Shown here: positions 45,386 to 54,739 of the stretch, in pieces | Position numbering within the stretch: position 1 is the stretch's first letter | How the letters are laid out: the number at the start of each line of letters is the position of its first letter | Origin: Polyangiaceae bacterium | GTDB lineage: Bacteria; Myxococcota_A; Polyangia; Polyangiales; Polyangiaceae | DNA: 64,000 nucleotides | Direction of reading: 5' to 3' | Assembly: GCA_025936045.1 (NCBI GenBank) | Contig: JAICUB010000005.1 | Location: forward strand, 62,001 to 126,000 | Program-made: the position numbers and the translations under genes | Notes under the pieces: model-generated | Told to the model about the DNA's origin: nothing | Database searches by the model: none | The model's input: the letters and a program-made list of their open reading frames with translations, nothing else

Positions 45386-46951
45386 TCAGGAGTCGCGCTC
45401 CGCGAGCGGCAGCGGCTGCTCTTGGCTCGCCGCGGCCGCGAGCTCGTCGAGCGCGGCTTGCGCCGACAGAGTGGGCAGCTCGAGCGCGGCCGTCAGCGTC
45501 GCGGTCAGCCTCTCAGGCGTCTGCTCGGCCAACGCCTCGCTACCTCGGGATTCGCCGCCCGGCTGACGCACCTCGCCCGAGCTTCGCTCCCAGAGCTCGG
45601 CCGCCGCCGCGCTTTCGTCGGGAGACGCCGAGCCGGCTTGCGCGAGCTGCCTCCAATCTTTGCCCAAGACGCACTGCAGCCGCTGCTCGAGCTCTTTGCG
45701 CTCGCGATGCTGCGAGAGACCACGCGTCAAGCGAAGCAGCGCCTCGCCCACGAACGCGAGCGTCGTGTGCCGGCGTTCCTCGGCGGGCATGTTTTCGCCG
45801 ACGGCGAGTGCGCCGAGCGCATGCTCGCGCGCTTTGGGCGCGTCGCCGCGCCGTTCCTCGCAGTTCGAGGCGAGGCGCAGGCATTCGAGCTCGCTCCGGC
45901 GATCAGCGAGCGCACGAGCTACCGGCAGTGCTTCGTCTGCGAACAGGCGTGCGGCGAGGGCAAAAGCACCGCCGCTCAGCGCGACGGTGCCCTTGCTCAG
46001 CCGTGCTTGCAGCAGCAACGGCGACAGCCAGGTAGCGCCGAACCGGATGTCATGATGCGTCGCCTTTTCGGCCTTGTCGAAGCTGACGAACGCCGCGCGC
46101 AAGTCGCCGAGGCCGAGTGCGCCGCCGCCGAGCAGCTGGTGCGCGGCGAACTCGAGGTGCGACCAGCCCTCGACGCGCGCAATCTGCGTCGCCCGTTCGG
46201 TCGCCGTGACCGCTGCGCCGAAATCGCCGGCTCCGAGCGCATTTTGAGCCTGCAAGAAGCTCTGCCGGTAACGCCCCGCCGGCTCGTCGCTGTCGGTCGC
46301 CAGCGTTGCGATTTCTCCGAGCGCGCCCGGCATGTCGAGGTCCGCAGCCACCAAGCGCGCACCCCGAGGATTCGCCTGCACGAGCGCAGGTCCGAAATTT
46401 TCGTCGGTGCCGGCGGTCACGAGCACCCGCAGCGCGCTCTCCGACACTACGAAGCCAAGCTCGGAAAGCCAGCGTGCATAACCCTCGAGCGCCGAAACGC
46501 TCTGGGGTCTAAGGCACAAAAGGAGCTCCTTCACGTCTTCACCCTGCTGCTCCCTGAGGTCGAGTAGCGCGTCGCGCAGGTAAATCTGATCCGGGGGTGG
46601 TTGGCCTTTTTGCCGCTGAAGTCGCTGGGGCGGGGGCGGCGCCGTCCAGGGGATGTCGTAGGTGTCCTCGGCTGCGAGGGCGTCCGCTCGCTCCTGCTCG
46701 TTTTCTTCGAGCGAGCGCACGATGCTGACGCCGTGAGCGGCACGAGCGCCGAACGGTTCGTCGGACCAAAGCACGAGACGCCCGGGCTTCGGCTCGTCGC
46801 GCAAGAGCGCGAGGAAGCCGTCGAACATCCGCTCCTCGTCGGGCGCCAAGACCCAGCACAAGAGACGCGGCTCGCGCTCGCCCAAGAACGCCTCGAGCTT
46901 CGCGTCGAGCTCGCGCAGGCGCGCTAAAATCGGGTCGGCTGCGTCCGCCAT
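45386..46951 (-). CDS. TPR-type protein linked to VgrG, possible T6SS cargo adaptor
   Basis: A 521-residue soluble protein. The N-terminal 150 residues are an alpha/beta region (RLLCWVLAPDEERMFDGFLA, PGRLVLWSDEPFG). The C-terminal part is mainly Ala/Leu-rich helical pairs of TPR type (FLQAQNALGAGDFGAAVTAT, EFAAHQLLGGGALGLGDLRA, ARLFADEALPVARAL). It starts only 7 bp after the vgrG stop on the same strand. The position suits an adaptor or chaperone that loads the Rhs effector on VgrG, or a protector of the cell, but no known adaptor family (DUF4123, DUF1795, DUF2169) is recognised. Confidence 0.7.
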   Translation of the reverse strand: MADAADPILARLRELDAKLEAFLGEREPRLLCWVLAPDEERMFDGFLALLRDEPKPGRLVLWSDEPFGARAAHGVSIVRSLEENEQERADALAAEDTYDIPWTAPPPPQRLQRQKGQPPPDQIYLRDALLDLREQQGEDVKELLLCLRPQSVSALEGYARWLSELGFVVSESALRVLVTAGTDENFGPALVQANPRGARLVAADLDMPGALGEIATLATDSDEPAGRYRQSFLQAQNALGAGDFGAAVTATERATQIARVEGWSHLEFAAHQLLGGGALGLGDLRAAFVSFDKAEKATHHDIRFGATWLSPLLLQARLSKGTVALSGGAFALAARLFADEALPVARALADRRSELECLRLASNCEERRGDAPKAREHALGALAVGENMPAEERRHTTLAFVGEALLRLTRGLSQHRERKELEQRLQCVLGKDWRQLAQAGSASPDESAAAAELWERSSGEVRQPGGESRGSEALAEQTPERLTATLTAALELPTLSAQAALDELAAAASQEQPLPLAERDS

Positions 46952-46958
46952 CGCGGTC

Positions 46959-49196
46959 TTACCGGCGCTTCAGCGATTTCCGCGGCGGCGCTTTACGCAG
47001 ATTGACCTTGCTACCCATCACGTCGGTCTCGCCGTCGGCGCTCACGACGGTCTTCTTGCCGGCGAGCGTGGCTTCCTCCGGCGAGAGCGCCATGACGTTG
47101 TCTCCGACGAAGGCGGCCACGCTGCTGGTCGACGAGATACTGATGCCTTCCTTGGAGATGAAGATGGCGTTGTCGCCGCATTGCAGCACCAAGGCGTCGG
47201 TCGCGATCAGCGTCAGCATGCTCGGCGGCCCTCCCGCCCCGGTCCCGGGAGCCGCCGCCCCCGCGCTGATGCTTCCACTCGGACACGCGAGGGAAAATCC
47301 GCTTTTCGCGTCGACGGCGAAAGCGTCGGCACCGATCGCGTGGCTGCCTTCGACGAGCGTGGTCTTGTCACCCCCCGTGACGTTCGTCGTGTCGGACGAC
47401 GTCACGGTGACGCTGCGGCCGGCCCCGAACGTCTCCGTGCGCGGGCCGAGGCTCGTGAGCGTATCCGCCCCGCGCACCGTGACGTCCCGCGAGCCCATCA
47501 CGGTCGTCGAATCCTCGGCGCCGATGAGAGCGCTGCGGGCCGCCCCCACGCTGATCGTCTGGGCCGCCCCCACGGTCACCGTCTGCGCGGCCCCCACCGT
47601 GACGGTCTGCTCGGTGCCGACCGAAAGCGTCTGCTTGGCACCCACGTCGGTGCTCTGGTCGTGCTTGACCGTCGTCGTCTGATCGCGTTCGGCACGGAAA
47701 TGGAGCTCTTCGCTCCCGATTTTGTCCTCGAAACGGATCTCGTTGTAGTTCTCGGGGGCGCCGCCCTCCATGCTGCGGCTCTTGATACCGCTCTGCGTCT
47801 GATTGGCAGGTAGCGCGTACGGAGGCCGGTTGTCCGCGTTGTAGACGCGCCCGACCACGATCGGTCGATCCGGATCGCCCTCCAGGAAGTCGACGATCAC
47901 TTCTTGCCCGATGCGCGGGACGTGCATCCCACCGAAGCCGCTGCCTGCCCAAATCTGCGCCACGCGCACCCAGCAGGACGCTGCCTGGTCGGACTCGCCG
48001 AAGCGGTCCCAGTGAAATTTGAGCTTGATCCGGCCGTACTCGTCCGTCCAGATGCCTTCGTTACTCGGGCCCACGACCACGGCCGTCTGCGGGCCCTCGA
48101 CGACGGGTTTCCTCGTGCGAGAGAGCGGGCGAAACGGGCGGCGCGCATCCAGCGCGACGAACTCACAGCGGGAATGCTCCTCCACCTGCGCGAGCTCGAC
48201 CGTTGCGGGGGTGTCAACGCGAAGCTCCTGGCGAGCCTCGAGCACGAGGTACGACTTGTTCTGCTCTTTACGCGGGTGCTCGCTCAGCGTGAAGATGAAG
48301 CCGGTCTTGAGTCCGGGCAGCTCGCCGCCACCGCGGGCAAGCTCGTAGTCCAGTTGCGCTTCCTCGAGCCGCGTGAGCGCGTACCCCTCGGCGGCTTCCG
48401 GCGACGCGAAGGCCCGTGGATAATCGAAGACTTCGGCATTACCGACGCCGTCCTGCGGGCGGCGCTCGCTCACCGTGAACGGCTTGCTCCCGCGGCGTTC
48501 GAAGTCGAAGTCGCTCACGGCGTAACGGGCGGGGACGATGCGCCGCGAAACGGACCAGGCGTCCACGCGCTCCGACAGCTTGCTCACGTCGTCCGGTTCT
48601 TGCGGCACGTAGGGCAACGCGCGCCCCGGCGTTGCCTCGACGTGAGCTGCGCGCGAGTCGGCGAGGACGAGGATGTGCTTGCCGGCTTGATGCTCGAAGA
48701 AATAATAGATGCCTTCTTCCTCGAGGATGCGACTCACGAAGTCCAAGTCGGACTCGCGGTACTGCACCAGGTACTCGCGCGGCGCGTACGTCGCCGTGAG
48801 CGCGCTGCGGAAATCGGTCGAATGGTGCTCGTGAAAGAGCTCCTCGACGACGGCGGGTACGCTCTTCTGTTGAAAGATGCGGCAGTTCTTGGTGTTACCG
48901 AGCAGCCAGAGCCAGGGTCGCAGCGTGGCCTCGTAGTGCGCATAGCGGCCGCGTTCGCCGAGCAGCCCGAAGTGCGAAACGATGCCGCTCACGAACCGCA
49001 CCGATTCGTCCGCGAGCACGAGCTCGAGCTGCGCGGGACGGCCGAGTAACCCCGAAAGGTCGAGGTTGCCGGCGCTCAAGAGCTCGAGCTTGTATTCGAA
49101 GAGCTCGGACAGCGCCTCTCGACCGGAGACCGAAAGCAAGAAGGACTCTGCCTTCAAGTCCGGAGCGCTCAATGTCGTTCGTCGCGTTCGGTGCAT
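46959..49196 (-). CDS. vgrG: VgrG, type VI secretion tip protein
   Basis: A 745-residue spike protein. The gp27-like N-terminal hub is clear (YKLELLSAGNLDLSGLLG, FVSRILEEEGIYYFFEHQ, RYAHYEATLRPWLWLLGN). A gp5-like OB domain follows (GRVYNADNRPPYALPANQTQ, EVIVDFLEGDPDRPIVVG), then a needle of repeated beta strands (TVTVGAAQTVTVGAAQTISV). The C-terminus has further small repeats and a basic end, KAPPRKSLKRR. VgrG punctures the target cell and carries cargo. No Hcp, TssB/C or ClpV gene is in the window, so this is an orphan vgrG island. Its neighbours are an Rhs protein upstream and a TPR protein downstream. Confidence 0.95.
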   Translation of the reverse strand: MHRTRRTTLSAPDLKAESFLLSVSGREALSELFEYKLELLSAGNLDLSGLLGRPAQLELVLADESVRFVSGIVSHFGLLGERGRYAHYEATLRPWLWLLGNTKNCRIFQQKSVPAVVEELFHEHHSTDFRSALTATYAPREYLVQYRESDLDFVSRILEEEGIYYFFEHQAGKHILVLADSRAAHVEATPGRALPYVPQEPDDVSKLSERVDAWSVSRRIVPARYAVSDFDFERRGSKPFTVSERRPQDGVGNAEVFDYPRAFASPEAAEGYALTRLEEAQLDYELARGGGELPGLKTGFIFTLSEHPRKEQNKSYLVLEARQELRVDTPATVELAQVEEHSRCEFVALDARRPFRPLSRTRKPVVEGPQTAVVVGPSNEGIWTDEYGRIKLKFHWDRFGESDQAASCWVRVAQIWAGSGFGGMHVPRIGQEVIVDFLEGDPDRPIVVGRVYNADNRPPYALPANQTQSGIKSRSMEGGAPENYNEIRFEDKIGSEELHFRAERDQTTTVKHDQSTDVGAKQTLSVGTEQTVTVGAAQTVTVGAAQTISVGAARSALIGAEDSTTVMGSRDVTVRGADTLTSLGPRTETFGAGRSVTVTSSDTTNVTGGDKTTLVEGSHAIGADAFAVDAKSGFSLACPSGSISAGAAAPGTGAGGPPSMLTLIATDALVLQCGDNAIFISKEGISISSTSSVAAFVGDNVMALSPEEATLAGKKTVVSADGETDVMGSKVNLRKAPPRKSLKRR

Positions 49197-49335
49197 CGAT
49201 CCGCCCCGGGCTCGCCGTGCGGCCGCTCGCCGCTTGCTTTTGGCGTTTTACGCGCGCCGTCCTGTTCCGTCGACGCCCGTATGCCCGCGCGGCAATTGCC
49301 ACGGCGCTCCCGGGCACGAGCACCCGGTCGCCGCC

Positions 49336-52300
49336 TTAGAAACGAAACCAGGGCGGCCAGTCGGGTGGCACTTCGATGTGGATGCGGATGATCGTGCCGG
49401 GCTCGAGCGGGCGGAGCTGAGGTCGGATTTGGCGCGTGCCGATTTCGTAATTCGTCGTGGCGCCCAGCATGCGCAGATTACTGGCGTCGTCGGGACCGTC
49501 GAGCTGGAGCTCGTGAACGTGATCCGGTTGCATCCTCCGAACACGCGCTTCGAGCTGATTGGCAAAGTCGCGATTGTGACTGTACTGGGCCCAGACGCGG
49601 TGGTGAACGTCTTGCCGATGCGCGGCGGTCACTGCGGGATTGCGCCGGCGCGTTGCTTCGCCTTCCGGAATGCGCCGGAGAAGCCCGCGATCGCCCAAGA
49701 GCTTCAGGCGCAACGCCTTGCGATAAAATTCGACCTTGGACATGCCCGGTACGTAACGGATCGTGACGGTGGCTTCGCGCCCGTAGGCGGCGCTCAAGCC
49801 CAGCGGATCGGAGAGCACCAGGGGGTCGGAGACGTAGGCGTAGAGCGCTCCGCCGCCGGCGAGGCCGATCGGATCGCGACTCACGTACTGCCCCTGTTCG
49901 GGATCGTAATAACGATGTCGGTTGTAGTGAAGGTGGGTTTCGGGGTCCGCATATTGGCCGGCCCAGCGGAAGGGCAAATCTTCGGGTCGACCGAGGGTGA
50001 CGCTCGCGACGCCCCAACCGTTCACGCTGCCTGCCCAAGTGAGCTCACCGAGCTCGTTCAGCATGAGCATGGGTGTGCCGAGGTAGTCCGTGACGATGCT
50101 CTCCGCTCGGTCCGCCGTGAGCTTCGCCAGCGGGGAGAAGCTGTTCGGCACGAACAGCCAGGTGATCGGACCTTCGGTCGCGTCGAGTTCTGGCGCGGGG
50201 CTTCCCGCTCCGGGCGTCGCTTCGTCTTCGAGCGCTGTCCATTCGTGCAGCGGCACGTCGCCGTCCCAGACCCAGCGTGTGACGCGTCCCCGAAAGCGCT
50301 TGGCGACCCGCCGTCCGAGTGCGTCGTAGACGAAGCGCACGCTATCGCCGTCCGGGCGCGTCACAGCTGCGAGGCGCCCCTCGGCGCCCCAGTGAAACCG
50401 ACTGAGCGCGCCCGCGCTCGAGCGGCTCTCGACGAGACGCCCTTGCGCGTCGTAGGCGTATTGGATGCGGTCGCCGGCCTCGTCCTGTGATTCGAAGAGC
50501 TGCCCGCCCACGGAGTAGCGACGATCCGCGCGATCTTGCCGGCGAAACACGCTACAGGCGACGTCGGGGCAGCGTAGCTCCGCGCGACCGTCCGGGTAGT
50601 GCGTCGCCACGAGTTGGCCGAGAGCGTCATGTTGGTAGTGGGCGGCGCCGGTCGCAGCGTCCGTCGCGCTCAGCAAGCGAGCGCCGGGCCCCCACACGTA
50701 GTCTCGCGTTCGCCGTACGCGGTCTTGCACGAGTAACTCATGGCGTGCCGGCTGTCCCAAGTCGTCCGCGATGAAACGGCTCTGCACACCGCCGGGCAGC
50801 GCGAGCGTCCGCGTGAGCCGCTGCGGCTCCTGACTGAAACGAGCTCGGAAGCGATCCGCGGGCGGAGCTCCGTCCGGCGCCGGGTTTGGGTCGCACACCC
50901 GCACGGCAAGCACGTCTCCGAGCGCGTCGTACTCGATGTGTTCCTCGAGACCGAGGGAGCTTTTGACTTCGACACGCCGTCCGAGCTCGTCGTAGCGGCT
51001 CTCGACGCGATGCTTCCCTTGTACCTCTGCGAGCAGGCGCCCGAGCGCGTCACGCTCGAAACGCAAGCCGACATCGGCGTTCTCCGCCGCGAGCAACGCA
51101 CCATCGCGCCGGTATTCGAAGCGATCGACGACGCCGTCGGCGTGGTGAGCCGCCACCAGGCGGTCGGCGGCGTCGTACTCGAAGCGGCTCACGGCGCCGT
51201 CGGCGTTCTCCATGCGAATGACGCGCCCCGCGGCGTCGTAGGCGTACGTGCGCCGAACTCCGTCGAAGCCGACGTCGCTCACGACTTCGCCGAGCGGCCC
51301 GCGTTCGAAACGGTGCGTGGCGCCGTATTCGTTGACGAGGAGCCGCACGCGCTCCTCGGTGTCGTACTCCGCGCATACCCGGACGCCGGCCTCCGTGCGC
51401 GCCGCGGGTTGCCCCATGCCGGAGTACTCCAGCAAAACGGCTTGACCGGCAGCGACGACGCGGAGCAGCCGGCCTTCCCCGTCGTACGAAAATTCGCGCA
51501 CACTTCCGCCAGGCTCTTCCGACCGGCGCGGTCGCCCACAGGCGTCGAAGCTACGACGCCAAACCTCGTTGTTCGGAGTGACCACCTCGCGGGGAAAGCC
51601 GAGCAAGTCGTAGCGAAAGCGCGTCACGAGACCGTCCGGGCTCGTCAATGCTGCGAGGTTTCCGGCCCCGTCGAACTCGAGCGCCGTGCGGCCCCCGAGC
51701 GCGTCTTGGACCGCCGCGGGCAGCCCGCGATCGTATTCGAAACGAGTCGTCGCCCCCGTCGGATCGGTGCGCGCCACCATTTGGCCGTATGCGTCGTGCT
51801 GCCATGACCAGCGGCCCCCCATCGCGTCCACGGCCGCGATCGGTTGATCGCGCGCATCGTATTCGTACTCGAGCCGAGCGCCGTCGGGCTCTTTTTGCTC
51901 GAGCAAATTACCGCGCTCGTCGTACGCGAAGGTGCGCGTCCTGCCGAGCGCATCGACGGTCTCCACCGGCTGCTGATGCTCGTAGCGTGTCGAGCTCACG
52001 CCACCCCAGGCGTCCGTGGTGCGCGTCACCAGGCCTTCGCCGTGCTCGTAGAGCGTCGCAAAGCCGAGCGAATCGGTGACGACGGTGCGCCCGCCTTCAT
52101 AGGCGAGCGCTCGGGCGTAGAGCCCGCCGTCTCCCCACGTGCGCACGCAGCGCGCGCGCTTGTCGCGGCCGTCGTATTCGAAATAGAAGGCGAGGCCCGC
52201 GCGGTCGACCTCTTGAATCAAGAGGTGCCCGTCGTAGCGGTAGTGAAACGTGGCCCCGAGCGCGTCCGTCATCGTCGCGAGGTTTCCGCGGTCGTCGTAA

Positions 52301-53547
52301 GCGTAATGGGCGACGACCAAGCGCTCGTTCGGCGCCTCGGGGTGCGGCACCGTCAGGATTGCGATGCGGTCCGCGGCGTCATACTCGAAACCGACCACGC
52401 GCCCGACGGCGTCGAGGATGCTCACCAGGCGTCCCGCCGCGTCGTAGCCGAGCTCGATGCGATACCCGACGCGGCTCCTCACCGAGTAGAGCGCCTGCAA
52501 CTTGGCTCCGACACTCGAAAGGAGCGCGTCTTCGGCGCCGGGCGCGGGCGCGAAGTGATAACTCAGCTGATCAGGCGTCTCGAGCACGTAACCGTCGGCG
52601 CTCCGGGTGAGCGTCGCTCGCTCACTCCGATGGAAATACGCTTCGCCTTCCTCGAGCGGCGGATACGGCACGGCGCGGCCGTCGGGCGTGCGATGCACGA
52701 TGAGGTCGGGCGTCACGTACAGCGCCGTTTCGTAGTTGTGGTGCCAGCCGTGCCCGAACGCTCCCCGATACGTGCTCGAGCTGTACCAAACCCGCTCCAG
52801 AGTGAACGGCAGCGGGCCCGGTAGCTCGAGGTCGGTGAAATCCGTGAAGAGCTTGCCGGTCGCGACGTCAACGGGATGCCCGGTGACGGTGCAGACGGCG
52901 CGACGGACTCGGTTGCGAGCGACGTCGCCGAGCTTCAACCTGTGACACACGTTGTCCGCAACGCGGTGAGCGCGCGCCGAGAGCGCTTTCCAGCGCCGGC
53001 TCGCTCGTTGCGCCTTGCGAGCACGCCGCGCAGCGGCGCCGACGCCGGCGAGCCCCGCGCGGAACGCGAGTGCCAAGAGTGAGATCGTCGGCGGGCCGTC
53101 CACGAAGACGCCCGTCGGAATCGCCAGAACGAGGGCCGTGGGCAGCATCAGCCCCAGCGATTTCTTGGGCTTTTTCTTCTTTATGCGCGGCAGTGGCGGG
53201 AGACCGACGCACTGACAGGAAAGCACCGGTAGCGCGAGATAGCTGAACGCTTCGTCGTCGGCGCTCACCGTCTTGCTACCCATGAACACTTCCAGATCGT
53301 TCGACGGCGGCTTTACGAAGACGCCACCGAGCGGAACATGCGGCAGCATCAAGCCGGCGGTCCCCGCTTGCGCCCGCGGCAGACCGTTGACGAAGACGTT
53401 GGCGCCAAACTTCGGGATCAGATCGAAAGGATCGAAGACGACACCGATGCTCGGATGGGGCACGAGCAGCGGCGGACCGCCCGGCGGCTGAATCAAATGG
53501 AAATCGATGCCAAGCATCGGATCCAACATTTTGGCCGCGGGCATCAT
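49336..53547 (-). CDS. PAAR-like/Rhs polymorphic toxin with HNH-like C-terminal domain
   Basis: A 1403-residue protein starting at the tandem ATG complementary to 53542-53547, with GAGG upstream. Residues about 1-130 are a PAAR-like cap (VFVNGLPRAQAGTAGLMLP, NDLEVFMGSKTVSADDEA). A hydrophobic segment and the Rhs core follow, with DUF6531-type start (TGHPVDVATGKLFTDFTDLE) and about 20 YD repeats (for example YDAADRLVAAHHADGVVDRF). The core ends with the classical RYYDPEQGQYVSRDPIGLAG and DPLGL. The last 152 residues are a separate toxin candidate: HHRVWAQYSHNRDF and PDHVHELQLDG with NLRML and a conserved Asn, a pattern like ββα-Me/HNH nucleases. The toxin call is inference. Export is by the VgrG/T6SS route; no immunity gene is recognised next to it. 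Confidence 0.92.
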   Translation of the reverse strand: MMPAAKMLDPMLGIDFHLIQPPGGPPLLVPHPSIGVVFDPFDLIPKFGANVFVNGLPRAQAGTAGLMLPHVPLGGVFVKPPSNDLEVFMGSKTVSADDEAFSYLALPVLSCQCVGLPPLPRIKKKKPKKSLGLMLPTALVLAIPTGVFVDGPPTISLLALAFRAGLAGVGAAARRARKAQRASRRWKALSARAHRVADNVCHRLKLGDVARNRVRRAVCTVTGHPVDVATGKLFTDFTDLELPGPLPFTLERVWYSSSTYRGAFGHGWHHNYETALYVTPDLIVHRTPDGRAVPYPPLEEGEAYFHRSERATLTRSADGYVLETPDQLSYHFAPAPGAEDALLSSVGAKLQALYSVRSRVGYRIELGYDAAGRLVSILDAVGRVVGFEYDAADRIAILTVPHPEAPNERLVVAHYAYDDRGNLATMTDALGATFHYRYDGHLLIQEVDRAGLAFYFEYDGRDKRARCVRTWGDGGLYARALAYEGGRTVVTDSLGFATLYEHGEGLVTRTTDAWGGVSSTRYEHQQPVETVDALGRTRTFAYDERGNLLEQKEPDGARLEYEYDARDQPIAAVDAMGGRWSWQHDAYGQMVARTDPTGATTRFEYDRGLPAAVQDALGGRTALEFDGAGNLAALTSPDGLVTRFRYDLLGFPREVVTPNNEVWRRSFDACGRPRRSEEPGGSVREFSYDGEGRLLRVVAAGQAVLLEYSGMGQPAARTEAGVRVCAEYDTEERVRLLVNEYGATHRFERGPLGEVVSDVGFDGVRRTYAYDAAGRVIRMENADGAVSRFEYDAADRLVAAHHADGVVDRFEYRRDGALLAAENADVGLRFERDALGRLLAEVQGKHRVESRYDELGRRVEVKSSLGLEEHIEYDALGDVLAVRVCDPNPAPDGAPPADRFRARFSQEPQRLTRTLALPGGVQSRFIADDLGQPARHELLVQDRVRRTRDYVWGPGARLLSATDAATGAAHYQHDALGQLVATHYPDGRAELRCPDVACSVFRRQDRADRRYSVGGQLFESQDEAGDRIQYAYDAQGRLVESRSSAGALSRFHWGAEGRLAAVTRPDGDSVRFVYDALGRRVAKRFRGRVTRWVWDGDVPLHEWTALEDEATPGAGSPAPELDATEGPITWLFVPNSFSPLAKLTADRAESIVTDYLGTPMLMLNELGELTWAGSVNGWGVASVTLGRPEDLPFRWAGQYADPETHLHYNRHRYYDPEQGQYVSRDPIGLAGGGALYAYVSDPLVLSDPLGLSAAYGREATVTIRYVPGMSKVEFYRKALRLKLLGDRGLLRRIPEGEATRRRNPAVTAAHRQDVHHRVWAQYSHNRDFANQLEARVRRMQPDHVHELQLDGPDDASNLRMLGATTNYEIGTRQIRPQLRPLEPGTIIRIHIEVPPDWPPWFRF

Positions 53548-53900
53548 CGATTGGGCCTCGCGGAAGTTACTCGCTTTTCTCGCCCAGATGCACCCCTTTT
53601 GCCGCACGCAGGCCCACGAGGAGCTGAGCGGTGCTCGACGACCGTGCGTTATCCCGCGGTCTACGCGCCTCCGTGAATGAAGCCTCCGATCGTGCAAATC
53701 GGAGCCGCTCCGGTTCAACGCGCCGGAGTCGGACTGCGGCGTTCACCGGCGACTATGATCCAGCGAAAATGCCGATGAAACCAACGTCATCCGAGCACGT
53801 CGCTCTGGAAGGGATGGGTCCCGGCTCGGCTCCGCGTGCGGCGACTCCGAGGCGCTCGCGCGAGCTCGTGCCCCAAGGGCGAGTCGTGGTCGGACACGCA
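53548..53900. other. Intergenic stretch without a recognisable gene
   Basis: About 350 bp between the Rhs start and the end of the superoxide dismutase gene. Both strands have open frames, but these are extensions or shadows of the neighbours without start signals or family motifs. I saw no repeat, hairpin or promoter that stands out. Confidence 0.6.
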
Positions 53901-54710
53901 TCACCCCCGCAGCGCCTTCGCCGCCGCGTGTGCGCGCTCGAGTCGCTTGTTGACCTCGTCCCAGTTGATGTTCGCGAAGAACGCGTCGATGTACTTCGCT
54001 GCGGCGGCGCCGAAATCCATCTGGTAGGCGTGCTCGTACATGTCGAGCACGAGGAGCGGCACCGCAGTCGACAACGTTTGCGTGTGGTTGCCGGACCAGC
54101 AGGTGCGAAGGTCACCCGTGGCGAGCTCGAGCTCGAGCAGCGTCCAGCCGCTTCCGCCGCCGAGCCCGTTGCCAGTTGCTCGGAAGTGCTCCTCCCAGCG
54201 TGCGGCGGTGCCGTAAGCCTCCGTCAGAGCCTTGTCGATCGCGCCCGAGCGCTTGCCGTTTCCGCCAAGATTGCCGAAATACGCCTCGTGGAGCGTCTTC
54301 GAGTTGCGGAATGTGAGCTCGCTCTGGCGCAGGCCGGCCACGACAAATGGCGGGGTGTCGCTCGTGATCTGAGCGAGCTCGAGCTCTACCTTGTTCAGGT
54401 TCTTCACGGCACCCGCGTAGTTGTTGTCGTGATGCGACACGATCATCCTCTCGGAGATGCCGTTGAGCGCGGTGGGCTGAAAAGGCAGCGGCACAACGGT
54501 GTTCGAGCCGGTGAGAACTTTTGCAAACGGCATAGCGGAGGCTCCTTCTGGCTTGACGGAAACGGGAGACGGGGTGGGGTTGAGGGGCGGCGGCGCGTTC
54601 GCTGGCATGGCTTGCGCAGGTGCGCAGCCGGTGACGAACCCGACACCGCCGAGGGTGAGCGTCGCGAGTGCCTCGCGACGTGAAAGCGAGGGTTGATCGT
54701 CGTTAGTCAT
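53901..54710 (-). CDS. Fe/Mn-type superoxide dismutase, exported by a Tat/lipoprotein signal
   Basis: A 269-residue enzyme. The N-terminus has an SRREALATLTLGGVGFVTGC signal: twin Arg followed by a lipobox Cys. A Pro-rich spacer follows. The SOD fold starts near residue 70 (LPFQPTALNGISERMIVSHH), with metal ligands in SHHDNNY, SKTLHEAYFGN and LVLDMYEHAYQMDFG, and ends with YIDAFFANINWDEVNKRLE. It destroys superoxide outside the cytoplasm; metal preference is not decidable. It lies 29 bp upstream of the ChrB-like gene's stop, on the same strand, probably as its second operon gene. Confidence 0.9.
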   Translation of the reverse strand: MTNDDQPSLSRREALATLTLGGVGFVTGCAPAQAMPANAPPPLNPTPSPVSVKPEGASAMPFAKVLTGSNTVVPLPFQPTALNGISERMIVSHHDNNYAGAVKNLNKVELELAQITSDTPPFVVAGLRQSELTFRNSKTLHEAYFGNLGGNGKRSGAIDKALTEAYGTAARWEEHFRATGNGLGGGSGWTLLELELATGDLRTCWSGNHTQTLSTAVPLLVLDMYEHAYQMDFGAAAAKYIDAFFANINWDEVNKRLERAHAAAKALRG

Positions 54711-54739
54711 GGCAATCGTTCCGGAGTGCGCGCGGGGTC

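Noticed and set aside
44639..46567. Long plus-strand open frame (642 codons) across two genes
   Set aside because: Overlaps a lipoprotein and a TPR gene in wrong frames, with basic low-complexity composition.
53719..53900. Possible small immunity gene between Rhs start and SOD
   Set aside because: Frames there lack starts with ribosome binding sites and have the composition of shadow coding.
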